A stretch of DNA of 39,737 nt from UBA3478 sp965662045 (GTDB lineage Bacteria > Bacteroidota > Bacteroidia > Flavobacteriales > Flavobacteriaceae), in assembly GCA_965662045.1 (NCBI GenBank), contig CBFIGE010000017.1:1-39737 (forward strand). The letters run 5' to 3'. A program made the translations under genes and the position numbers. This document shows positions 32,440 through 39,737 of this stretch, piece by piece. The number at the start of each line of letters is the position of its first letter. Positions within the stretch are counted from its first letter, which is position 1. Under the pieces are notes generated by a model. It had not been told where the DNA came from, ran no database searches, and saw only the letters and a program-made list of their open reading frames with translations.

Positions 32440-34278
32440 TTAAGCGTCCCCTATATTTTGCAGCTCGACCAGGTTGTAATAAACTCCTTTTTTGAAGATA
32501 AGCTGTTGATGATTCCCGTACTCAACGATTTTTCCTTGGTCAATGACGGCTATTTTATCGGCATTTGCAATGGTAGATAAACGATGTGCGATTACAATGG
32601 CTGTTTTTTCTTTCATCAACCTATTTAATGCTTCTTGAACTAACTTTTCACTATTGGTGTCTAATGCAGAGGTGGCTTCATCTAGCAGTAAAATAGGGGC
32701 GTTTTTCAAAACTGCACGGGCAATAGCCAATCTTTGCTTTTGACCTCCAGAGAGTTTGCCTCCTGTATCGCCTATGTTGGTCTCGTACTGCATTGGGAGT
32801 TGAGTAATGAATTCATGTGCATTGGCTACTTTAGCCGCCCGAATGATTTCTTCTTTGGAATAGTTTTCAGCTTGTCCTAATGCAATATTGTTGACGACGC
32901 TATCATTGAATAGCAGCGGTTCTTGGGTGACTACTCCAATTTGTTCACGAAGCGCTCTTTTCCTGTAGGCTTTGATGTCGACACCATCGATAATGATTTC
33001 TCCAGAGGTTACATCGTAGAACCTGCAAAGCAAATGACCTATAGTTGACTTACCTCCTCCGGATTGTCCGACTAAGGCAAGTGTTTCACCTTTTTTCAAA
33101 TCAAAACTCAGATTGTTTAAAACTAAATCTGTCTCATAGGAGAAATCTACTTTTTTAAATTGAATTTGAGATTGAAAAGCAGGAATACTATTTTCTGGAC
33201 CGTCTTTAATATTGTTTTGTTCGTTCAGTATCTCTACAATTCGCTCGGCAGACGCCTTGCCTTTTTTGATATTATAGTTGATTGTAGTGATATTTTTTAC
33301 AGGGTTGATAATGGTGTAAAACAGCCCAATGTAACCCAAAAACTCCTGAGGACTGAGCTGATCATCTCCTTGTATAACTAGCTTGCCACCGTACCAAAGT
33401 ACTGTTAGAACAACCATCACTCCTAAAAACTCGCTCATTGGTGCGGCTAAGCCTTTGCGCTGTAGCACAGCATTCATGAGTTGTCGAAAGCGAGCTGTCG
33501 AAGCTTTAAATGTGGCACTGAATCCGGAGTCAGCATTAAAGGCTTTGATTATTTTGAGTGATGTAAGGCTTTGCTCTAAAAATGAAAGAAATACTCCAGT
33601 TTCTTTTTGTGCTTCTAATGATGTCGCTTTTAGTCTCTTACCTACACTCGAAATGATAAAACCAGTGATGGGTAAAAACACAAAGACAAATAAGGTTAGA
33701 TGAGTGCTTATGACAAACATTGAAATTAGAACAAAAACAATGGTTAAGGGTTCCCTAGCAAGAGCTTCTAAACTATTGATGATTGAGCCTTCGACTTCTT
33801 TGACATCTGAAGTCATTCGCGCTATCAGATCACCTTTATTGTTATTATTAAAATAGTTAAGCGATAGCGATAGTGATTTGATGTAAAGGGCGTCTTGAAT
33901 GTCTTTCACCATTCCTGTTCTCAAAAATGAGAGTACGTAAAGCGCCAAATACCTAAAGAGATTTTTAAAGAAGAAAATTACTGCTGATGCTAAAACGATG
34001 AATAGCAGAGCTGCCTCAGGTCCACTTTGAGCTTCTAGCTGGGTAAGGTAAAAACTTAATAGTTCTTCGATATAGGTTTTTAGATCTCCAATGGAATTGA
34101 AATCGGGTTTTGTATAGATTTTTTCTTCTGTATTGAAAAGAATACCAAGTGTCGGGATAAAAATTAAAATCGAAAGAACGTTGAAAAAAGCATAGAAAAT
34201 GTTGAAAAGTACATTTAAGACTGCGTTTTTCTTATACTTTATTCCAAATTTTAAAATATGTGACAGACTATGCTCCAC
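32440..34278 (-). CDS. ABC exporter, MsbA-like (fused permease and ATPase)
   Basis: A 612-residue half-transporter of the type I exporter class, acting as a homodimer in the inner membrane. Membrane helices lie between about 20 and 330. The ATPase domain has Walker A GQSGGGKST (404-412), Q-loop in TQEPLLFND, signature LSGGQ (509-513), Walker B ending in Asp533-Glu534 and His565. The overall form matches lipid A flippase MsbA and related exporters, and the neighbouring glycosyltransferase and sugar-phosphate mutase fit an envelope role, but the substrate is not known. It follows the mutase gene by 8 bases. Confidence 0.9.
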   Translation of the reverse strand: MEHSLSHILKFGIKYKKNAVLNVLFNIFYAFFNVLSILIFIPTLGILFNTEEKIYTKPDFNSIGDLKTYIEELLSFYLTQLEAQSGPEAALLFIVLASAVIFFFKNLFRYLALYVLSFLRTGMVKDIQDALYIKSLSLSLNYFNNNNKGDLIARMTSDVKEVEGSIINSLEALAREPLTIVFVLISMFVISTHLTLFVFVFLPITGFIISSVGKRLKATSLEAQKETGVFLSFLEQSLTSLKIIKAFNADSGFSATFKASTARFRQLMNAVLQRKGLAAPMSEFLGVMVVLTVLWYGGKLVIQGDDQLSPQEFLGYIGLFYTIINPVKNITTINYNIKKGKASAERIVEILNEQNNIKDGPENSIPAFQSQIQFKKVDFSYETDLVLNNLSFDLKKGETLALVGQSGGGKSTIGHLLCRFYDVTSGEIIIDGVDIKAYRKRALREQIGVVTQEPLLFNDSVVNNIALGQAENYSKEEIIRAAKVANAHEFITQLPMQYETNIGDTGGKLSGGQKQRLAIARAVLKNAPILLLDEATSALDTNSEKLVQEALNRLMKEKTAIVIAHRLSTIANADKIAVIDQGKIVEYGNHQQLIFKKGVYYNLVELQNIGDA

Positions 34279-34286
34279 GCTTCAAT

Positions 34287-36002
34287 TTAGTTCAATTTAA
34301 ACTCCGTTAAAATTGCATTTATTTTCGTCTCAAGCTCTTCTTGTTTTGAAGGGTAATCTTCTCTGCTGTTCAAGGAAGTGTTGACACTTATGTAAAACTT
34401 TATTTTCGGTTCGGTGCCACTTGGTCTCGCCGCTACTCTTGATCCATCTTCGGTTTCGAAGATAAAGACTTTAGATTTGGGAAGTGTTATGGCAGTTTTT
34501 TCCCCAGAAAATAGATTTGTTTTTTCAGAATTGGCATAATCTTCGAAAAACTTCACCTTTGATCCAGCTATGGTGCTAGGTGGTGATTGTTCGAAGTTCA
34601 ACATCATTTGCTCAATTTCTTCAGCACCTTTTTTTCCTTTTTTAGTGATTGAAACAAGTTTTTCTTGATACAATCCATACTTCAAATAACAGTCGATTAG
34701 ATAATCGAAAAATGAACTTCTATCTGCTTTGCATTGACTCGCTATTTCACAGGCAAGTAGGGTAGAAGTCACTGCATCTTTATCTCTCACAAAGTCTGCG
34801 ACCATATAACCATAGCTCTCTTCACCACCACCTATGAATTTTAGTTCAGGAAAATCGGTAATCATTTTACCAATCCATTTGAAACCTGTCAATGAAATTT
34901 TACATTCTAGATCATATTTTTTCGCGATTTCTTGAATCATTGGTGTGGATACAATGGTTGAGGCAATAAACTCATTTCCTGTCAATCCCTTTTCATGGGC
35001 TTTTTCTAGTAAAAATTGAGTCATTACAACCATTGTTTGGTTACCATTTAACAAAATCATTTCATTATTAGCATCTCTAACGGCAATTCCAAGCCTGTCA
35101 CTATCAGGATCAGTTCCTATGACAATGTCCGCCTTAATTTCGTCAGCTTTTATAAGCGCTAGATTAAGTGCCTCAGCTTCTTCTGGATTTGGAGAAACAA
35201 CGGTTGGAAATGCTCCATTCCCGTTAGGCTCCGCTTGTTCTTGAATTATCGTAACTTTTTGGTAACCCGCTTTCTGAAGCACTTGTGGAATGGCTGTAAT
35301 AGAAGTTCCGTGTATTGGAGTAAAGACGATGCTTAAGTTGTTTTTTCCATCGGCATTAAAACTTCCCGCATTTACAGAGGCTTCAAAAAAAGCTTCGTCG
35401 ATGCGCTCGTCTATTCTTTGAATTGATTCATGTCTTGCGCTGAAATTAATTTCCTCAAAGTTCAATTGATTTATGGCACTGATGATTTCTTTATCTTGGG
35501 GGGGGACGATTTGACCTCCTTCGTTATTATACACCTTGTATCCATTGTATTCGGGTGGGTTATGTGAGGCGGTTAAAACAATGCCGATATTGCAGTTTAA
35601 ATGTCTTACCGCAAACGATAATTCAGGTGTAGTTCGAAGCGAACTAAAAATGTATACCTTAATGTCATTGGCTGAAAATACTTCTGCCACACATTGTGCC
35701 AGGGTATCACTTTGATGTCTACAGTCATATGCAATGACCACAGACAAGTCTTTGTTTTCTGTATTATTGGCGTGTAGATAGTTGCAAATACCCTGTGTAT
35801 TTTTTCCGAGGGTATAAGTGTTGATTCGGTTTGTTCCAATACCCATTACGCCGCGCATTCCACCCGTACCAAACTCTAAATTCTTGTAAAACAAGTCTTC
35901 AAGCTCTTGGGAATTAGTTTCTAATAGGTGCTGTATTTGTTTTTTTGTGTCATTGTCAAATGTGCTTCCTAGCCATTGCTTGGCATTATCAATGTAAGTC
36001 AT
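34287..36002 (-). CDS. Phosphoglucomutase/phosphomannomutase family enzyme
   Basis: A 571-residue alpha-D-phosphohexomutase that interconverts hexose 1- and 6-phosphates. The phosphoserine is Ser146 in LTASHNPPEYNGYKVY, the Mg loop is GTDPDSDR with Asp298, Asp300 and Asp302, the sugar loop is GGGEESYGY, and the phosphate site is RPSGTEPKIKFY near the C-terminus. Length fits the phosphoglucomutase-2-like group, so glucose is the more likely sugar. Its start overlaps the glycosyltransferase gene by 14 bases. The coding strand has eight consecutive Cs (35498-35505), an uncommon run in this AT-rich genome. Confidence 0.92.
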   Translation of the reverse strand: MTYIDNAKQWLGSTFDNDTKKQIQHLLETNSQELEDLFYKNLEFGTGGMRGVMGIGTNRINTYTLGKNTQGICNYLHANNTENKDLSVVIAYDCRHQSDTLAQCVAEVFSANDIKVYIFSSLRTTPELSFAVRHLNCNIGIVLTASHNPPEYNGYKVYNNEGGQIVPPQDKEIISAINQLNFEEINFSARHESIQRIDERIDEAFFEASVNAGSFNADGKNNLSIVFTPIHGTSITAIPQVLQKAGYQKVTIIQEQAEPNGNGAFPTVVSPNPEEAEALNLALIKADEIKADIVIGTDPDSDRLGIAVRDANNEMILLNGNQTMVVMTQFLLEKAHEKGLTGNEFIASTIVSTPMIQEIAKKYDLECKISLTGFKWIGKMITDFPELKFIGGGEESYGYMVADFVRDKDAVTSTLLACEIASQCKADRSSFFDYLIDCYLKYGLYQEKLVSITKKGKKGAEEIEQMMLNFEQSPPSTIAGSKVKFFEDYANSEKTNLFSGEKTAITLPKSKVFIFETEDGSRVAARPSGTEPKIKFYISVNTSLNSREDYPSKQEELETKINAILTEFKLN

Positions 36003-36957
36003 TTTTCGGATTGAGGTTTAATAAAGTATTTATATGGTAGCGTTTTTTTGTTGATTTATTTCTACTGATCATTTCTGAAATAAAGCCTGCTAAAAATAAT
36101 TGCGTACCTATAATCATGGAGACTAATGATATATAAAATTCGGGTTGTTGTGTAATTAGTCGCCCCGAGGTATTGATATAAAGTTTATCTATTCCCAGAT
36201 AAAGTGCAAACAAAAAACCAATCAGAAACACTAGAGTGCCTAATGAACCGAAAAAATGCATTGGTCTTTTGGCAAATTTACTGACAAACCAAATGGTAAT
36301 CAGATCCAAAAATCCATTGATAAAACGATCTGCGCCAAATTTAGTGTAGCCGTATTTTCGAGCTTGGTGCTTTACTATCTTTTCAGTAATTCGATCGTAA
36401 CCCGCGTTTTTGGCTAGTACTGGGATATACCTGTGCATTTCTCCATAAACATCAATGGCTTTTACCACCTCGTTTTTATAAGCTTTTAAACCGCAATTAA
36501 AATCGTGGAGTTGAATTCCTGAGGTCTTTCGTGCAGCCCAATTAAAAAGTTTTGAGGGTAAATTTTTGGCAAAAAAGGAGTCGTATCTTCTCTTTTTCCA
36601 ACCTGAAACTAAATCGTAATCTTCGGATTCAATCATTTTAATCAGCTGGGGAATTTCTTCTGGATTGTCTTGTAGGTCAGCGTCCATAGTTACGACAACA
36701 TCACCTTGAGCAATTTCAAACCCTGCGTTTAGCGCTTGAGATTTGCCGTAGTTTCTTTTAAAACGTATGGCTTTTACAGAGGTATTCGATTTACACAAAG
36801 ACTCAATTATTTGCCAAGACTCATCTGTTGAGCCATCATCGACAAATATGAGTTCATAGGTGAAGGCCTTGGATTGCATCTGAGAAATAATCCAGTCATG
36901 TAATTCATTTAAGGATTCTGCCTCGTTTAATAAAGGAATTACAAGAGATACATTCAT
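35989..36957 (-). CDS. GT2 glycosyltransferase with two C-terminal membrane helices (DPM1/GtrB-like)
   Basis: A 322-residue inner-membrane transferase that probably moves a sugar from a nucleotide donor to a polyprenyl phosphate. The GT-A fold is seen as VSLVIPLLNEAESL, VDDGSTD (39-45), and the metal-binding MDADLQD (91-97). Membrane helices are at about 234-257 and 275-297, as in GtrB and bactoprenol glucosyltransferases. It lies between a DUF4199 gene and a phosphosugar mutase that could supply its donor pathway. Sugar identity is not readable. Confidence 0.9.
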   Translation of the reverse strand: MNVSLVIPLLNEAESLNELHDWIISQMQSKAFTYELIFVDDGSTDESWQIIESLCKSNTSVKAIRFKRNYGKSQALNAGFEIAQGDVVVTMDADLQDNPEEIPQLIKMIESEDYDLVSGWKKRRYDSFFAKNLPSKLFNWAARKTSGIQLHDFNCGLKAYKNEVVKAIDVYGEMHRYIPVLAKNAGYDRITEKIVKHQARKYGYTKFGADRFINGFLDLITIWFVSKFAKRPMHFFGSLGTLVFLIGFLFALYLGIDKLYINTSGRLITQQPEFYISLVSMIIGTQLFLAGFISEMISRNKSTKKRYHINTLLNLNPKNDLH

Positions 36958-36987
36958 GCTTTGAGTTAAAGTGAAATAGAATTCTAT

Positions 36988-37509
36988 CTATTCTTCTTCA
37001 TTTTTTTTAAGAATTGCCGCAGGGATGAGTGATAGTAAAAAGCTGAAAATGACAGAGGCTAACAGACCTATCCCTGCCTGTATTGCTGGTGTTGAGAATT
37101 TCTGAATCATTTCCATTTGCATATCAATTTGTTCTATTGTCAACTCAGAATTTTCGATCATATTTTGACGTTGAAATTCCATTGACTTTACTAAAGTATC
37201 AGGGTCGATAAAGTTTGTGAGAACCAAATTAAAAGCGATACTGATAACTGCACTTATCAAACCAACACCTACACCAACTTTTAAAGCTTGTCCAAAGCTC
37301 ATAATTCCTTCATTAGCGGTTTTAAATTGATACATAGCTATTACAATAAATACTAATGAGAGTAAAGTACTAACTACAACGACGGAAGTGCCTCCCTGAT
37401 AGTGAAGGTCCATAGTGTAGAGAATAAATGAAAACGCTGAAGCAGCAATTCCTAATAGTAGTCCAAAAGTGAGCGCAAATTTGCCGGTTGTGACTTGTTT
37501 ATTATCCAT
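36988..37509 (-). CDS. DUF4199 membrane protein
   Basis: A 173-residue inner-membrane protein with four predicted helices at about 11-31, 41-61, 74-99 and 143-167. The loop between helices 3 and 4 is rich in Met and Gln (EFQRQNMIENSELTIEQIDMQMEMIQ) and should face the periplasm or cytoplasm as an amphipathic segment. DUF4199 is common in Bacteroidota and often sits next to a DPM1-like glycosyltransferase, as here (30-base gap). Function unknown. It is the first gene of the ten-gene block and divergent from rpmE2. Confidence 0.82.
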   Translation of the reverse strand: MDNKQVTTGKFALTFGLLLGIAASAFSFILYTMDLHYQGGTSVVVVSTLLSLVFIVIAMYQFKTANEGIMSFGQALKVGVGVGLISAVISIAFNLVLTNFIDPDTLVKSMEFQRQNMIENSELTIEQIDMQMEMIQKFSTPAIQAGIGLLASVIFSFLLSLIPAAILKKNEEE

Positions 37510-37556
37510 GATTAAGTTTTTGGTAAAAATAAAATAATTTCAACGTATTATATCTC

Positions 37557-37586
37557 TTGTTTTAGTTTAAAAAATATTTATCTTTG
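37557..37586 (+). promoter_or_regulatory. rpmE2: rpmE2 promoter
   Basis: TTG (37557-37559), a 19-base spacer, then TATCTTTG (37579-37586): the full Bacteroidota sigma-A promoter. The start of transcription should be near 37590, leaving a leader of about 20 bases. This is the clearest promoter in the window and supports the phylum call. Confidence 0.88.
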
Positions 37587-37609
37587 CACACCTTAAAAGA
37601 AGACTGGAT

Positions 37610-37864
37610 ATGAAAAATGATATACATCCATCAAATTATAGATTAGTGGCATTCAAAGACATGTCCAACGAAGATTTGTTTATAACGAAGTCAACTGTTG
37701 AGACCAAAGAAAACATTGAAATTGAAGGAGTCGAGTATCCTCTTGTAAAGTTGGAGATTTCTAGAACTTCTCACCCGTACTATACAGGTAAGTCTAAACT
37801 CGTAGATACAGCAGGTAGAATTGATAAGTTCAAGAACAAATACAAGAAGTTCAAAAAAGACTAA
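37610..37864 (+). CDS. rpmE2: 50S ribosomal protein L31, type B
   Basis: An 84-residue ribosomal protein of the large subunit. MKNDIHPSNYRLVAFKDMSN, the VEGVEYP-like region (IEGVEYPLVKLEISRTSHPYYTG) and the closing RIDKFKNKYKKF identify L31. It has no cysteine, so it is the zinc-independent C-minus form (type B), which is the standard form in many Bacteroidota. It is a single-gene unit with its own promoter and terminator. Confidence 0.97.
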   Translation: MKNDIHPSNYRLVAFKDMSNEDLFITKSTVETKENIEIEGVEYPLVKLEISRTSHPYYTGKSKLVDTAGRIDKFKNKYKKFKKD

Positions 37865-37887
37865 TTTTTTTACTAGAAAAGATACGG

Positions 37888-37913
37888 AGCACCTCTTGAA
37901 AGGTGCTTTTTTT
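37888..37913 (+). terminator. Terminator after rpmE2
   Basis: Stem AGCACCT/AGGTGCT with loop CTTGAA, followed directly by seven Ts. It lies 24 bases after the L31 stop and 27 bases before the GlmU-family ATG, so the latter probably depends on read-through or a promoter I cannot see. Confidence 0.85.
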
Positions 37914-37939
37914 ATGGCTATTTTTGCCAAAAAAAGAAA

Positions 37940-39109
37940 ATGACCCTCATCTTAACTGATTTTAATTTTCACAGCGCCTTTTTACCATTGACTTTTAATA
38001 AGCCCATTGCAGAGCTGAGATTTGGAATACTTACTATACGTGAAAGATGGGAAAAGATGACAAGTTTAAAGACTTTCGTGCAGTCTGAGTCGTATCTAGC
38101 TGATAAATTTGAATTTGCCAATGAGGCAAAAGACAAATTGGTTGTTAATTCCACTATTTTGCCCAATAAATCGTTGGTTGAACAAATTTTGAATTTAGCA
38201 GATCAAACGGTCTTACTACAAGATGATTGTATTATCGCTTACAGAAGCAAAGATTTCTTGACTTCTTTTGAAGAGTTGACAAGGGTGGTTTACGATGAAT
38301 CCATAATTCAAATTTCAAAACCTTGGCATTTATTCTCAAAACTTAGAGCTGCTTTTGATGTTGATTTTGAATTACTTACGGCTAAAAGAGTAAGTCAAAA
38401 GTATCACCCTTCTAATACTATCATAGGGAATCATCCTGTTTTTATTGAGGAAGGGGCACAAGTATATGCTTCTGTTTTAAACACCCAGAAGGGTCCCATT
38501 TATATTGGAAAGAATAGTCAGATCATGGAAGGTTCATTGTTGAGAGGGCCGATAGGTATTGCTCAGGATTCTACTATTAAGATGGGTGCTAAAATCTACG
38601 GCCCATGTTGCTTTGGTCCTCAATCTAAAGTAGGAGGAGAAATTAAAAGTGTCATGTTTTTTGGTTATAGTAATAAGGGTCATGACGGTTTTTTAGGTGA
38701 TTCTGTTATAGGTGAGTGGTGCAATTTGGGGGCAGACACGAATACTTCAAATCTCAAAAATAATTATGCTAAAGTTAAATTGTGGAATTACGAGTCAGAG
38801 CGATTTGATCAAACAGATGAACAATTTTTAGGTTTGATTATGGGTGATCATAGTAAATCTGCAATTAATACGATGTTCAATACAGGTACGGTAATTGGTT
38901 TTTCATGCAATATTTACGGTTCGGGCTTTCCGAGAAATTTCATTCCTAGTTTTAGTTGGGGTGGGAATTTGGGATACTCTGATTTTAAACTAAAAAAGGC
39001 CATTGAAGTGGCACGAATTGCTATGGATAGGCGTGGTGTGGAATTTTCAGAAGAAGATGAACACTTGTTTGAAAAAATTTACAACTCGGAACAGAAATGG
39101 AAGAAGTGA
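37940..39109 (+). CDS. GlmU-family putative sugar nucleotidyltransferase
   Basis: A 389-residue protein of the group annotated in Bacteroidota as GlmU family or putative sugar nucleotidyl transferase. The N-terminus has the characteristic FLPLTFNKPIAELRFGILTIRERWEKM, which replaces the usual glycine-rich GxGTRM loop of nucleotidyltransferases. The C-terminal half is a left-handed beta-helix with hexapeptide repeats, seen in NTIIGNHPVFIEEGAQVYASVLN, GPIYIGKNSQIMEGSLLRGPIGI and IGEWCNLGADTNTSNLK. The second half resembles acetyltransferase LbH domains. Its reaction is not established. It runs directly into mtaB. Confidence 0.87.
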   Translation: MTLILTDFNFHSAFLPLTFNKPIAELRFGILTIRERWEKMTSLKTFVQSESYLADKFEFANEAKDKLVVNSTILPNKSLVEQILNLADQTVLLQDDCIIAYRSKDFLTSFEELTRVVYDESIIQISKPWHLFSKLRAAFDVDFELLTAKRVSQKYHPSNTIIGNHPVFIEEGAQVYASVLNTQKGPIYIGKNSQIMEGSLLRGPIGIAQDSTIKMGAKIYGPCCFGPQSKVGGEIKSVMFFGYSNKGHDGFLGDSVIGEWCNLGADTNTSNLKNNYAKVKLWNYESERFDQTDEQFLGLIMGDHSKSAINTMFNTGTVIGFSCNIYGSGFPRNFIPSFSWGGNLGYSDFKLKKAIEVARIAMDRRGVEFSEEDEHLFEKIYNSEQKWKK

Positions 39110-39114
39110 TACCA

Positions 39115-39737
39115 ATGAAAAAAGTAGCTTTTTACACCCTAGGCTGTAAGTTGAATTACTCAGAGACATCCACCTTGTCCAGAAGTGTTCAAGAAAAAGG
39201 TTACCAAAAAGTTCCATTCGAATCTAAGGCTGATGTCTATGTAATAAATACCTGCTCTGTCACAGAAAATGCAGATAAAAAATTCAAAACCATTGCTAAA
39301 AAAGCATATGCTCAAAACAACGATGCATTTATCGTCGCCGTGGGATGTTACGCTCAACTTAAACCTGAAGAACTCGCCGCTGTAGACGGGGTGGATTTAG
39401 TTTTGGGTGCCAGTGAAAAATTTAATTTAACACAATTCATAGAGGATTTATTTGATAATGATAAGGAGCTCACAAAAATTCATTCTTGTGAAATCGATGA
39501 AGTCAATCAATATCAAGGTAGTTATGCTATCGGAGATCGCACTAGAGCATTTTTAAAAGTTCAGGACGGATGTGATTATCCTTGCACGTATTGCACGATT
39601 CCAATGGCTAGAGGTATTTCAAGAAGTGATACTTTAAAAAATGTACTTAAAAATGCAGAGGAAATCGCTCTTGAAAATATTCGTGAAATTGTTTTAACTG
39701 GAGTGAATATCGGAGATTATGGTAAAGGAGAATTTGG
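39115..39737 (+). CDS. mtaB: tRNA ct6A37/t6A methylthiotransferase MtaB, N-terminal part (cut by window edge)
   Basis: The first 207 codons of a radical-SAM methylthiotransferase that converts t6A37 to ms2t6A37 in tRNA. The N-terminal cluster cysteines are Cys11 (TLGCKLN), Cys47 (NTCSVT) and Cys78 (VGCYA), and the radical-SAM triad is CDYPCTYC (153-160). The opening KKVAFYTLGCKLNYSET favours MtaB over MiaB or RimO. An in-frame ATG at 39097 (MEEVIPMKK) overlaps the previous gene and is an alternative start; with it the two genes would be translationally coupled. The 3' part is outside the window. Confidence 0.93.
   Translation, partial: MKKVAFYTLGCKLNYSETSTLSRSVQEKGYQKVPFESKADVYVINTCSVTENADKKFKTIAKKAYAQNNDAFIVAVGCYAQLKPEELAAVDGVDLVLGASEKFNLTQFIEDLFDNDKELTKIHSCEIDEVNQYQGSYAIGDRTRAFLKVQDGCDYPCTYCTIPMARGISRSDTLKNVLKNAEEIALENIREIVLTGVNIGDYGKGEF

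Noticed and set aside
1..39737. CRISPR arrays, tRNA or rRNA genes, insertion sequences, prophage
   Set aside because: I found no spaced direct repeats, cloverleaf-like sequence, transposase or integrase gene, or target-site duplication anywhere in the window.

Overview
The window looks like ordinary chromosome from a low-GC Bacteroidota bacterium, most likely a member of the Flavobacteriia. The evidence is the promoter type (a TTG/TTTG box, about 19 bases, then TAnnTTTG, upstream of rpmE2 and purL), the gene families (PadR-PspC pair, GlmU-family protein, DUF4199, zinc-free type B L31, ECF sigma/anti-sigma/sensor trio, FadN-type beta-oxidation protein, single-chain PurL) and several short lipoprotein signals ending in LFSC-like boxes. 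I see no rRNA, tRNA, CRISPR array, phage, insertion sequence or integration site.

Layout. 1-9.2 kb is a set of short units on both strands: the 3' end of trxB; a PadR regulator overlapping a PspC membrane protein; a DUF4442 protein; a lipoprotein of unknown function; an AIM24/TIGR00266 protein; a lipoprotein-type DacB carboxypeptidase; a small helical protein; paiB translationally coupled to oxyR; a secreted DUF547 protein; and a two-module lipoprotein. A strong two-way terminator at 9148-9175 closes this part.

9.2-22.7 kb is an eight-gene minus-strand run with gaps of 2-26 bases: MarR regulator, FadN-type 3-hydroxyacyl-CoA dehydrogenase/enoyl-CoA hydratase, thiolase, long acyl-CoA dehydrogenase, PLP-dependent decarboxylase, secreted M28 peptidase, secreted M1 peptidase and a 1049-residue Asp-box propeller protein. 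It looks like a catabolic operon that joins fatty-acid beta-oxidation to use of peptides or amino acids. A palindrome just upstream of the MarR gene is the natural operator candidate.

22.7-24.2 kb holds a 438-base non-coding stretch, a second copy of the small helical protein family, an SRPBCC-fold gene and a 346-base gap ending in a strong terminator. 24.2-37.5 kb is a ten-gene minus-strand block: DUF4199, GT2 glycosyltransferase, phosphosugar mutase, MsbA-like ABC exporter, ECF sigma, anti-sigma, sensor, RsmB-type methyltransferase, purL and fadD. At least one internal promoter (before purL) splits it. 37.6-39.7 kb is plus strand: rpmE2 with its own promoter and terminator, a GlmU-family protein and the 5' part of mtaB.

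Most of the content is housekeeping. The points most worth a second look are the mixed beta-oxidation/peptidase operon, the pair of small paralogous proteins, an M28 peptidase with an Asp where a metal-binding His is usual, the long RNA leading into the 24.1 kb terminator, and palindromes placed as operators before the MarR and ECF sigma genes.
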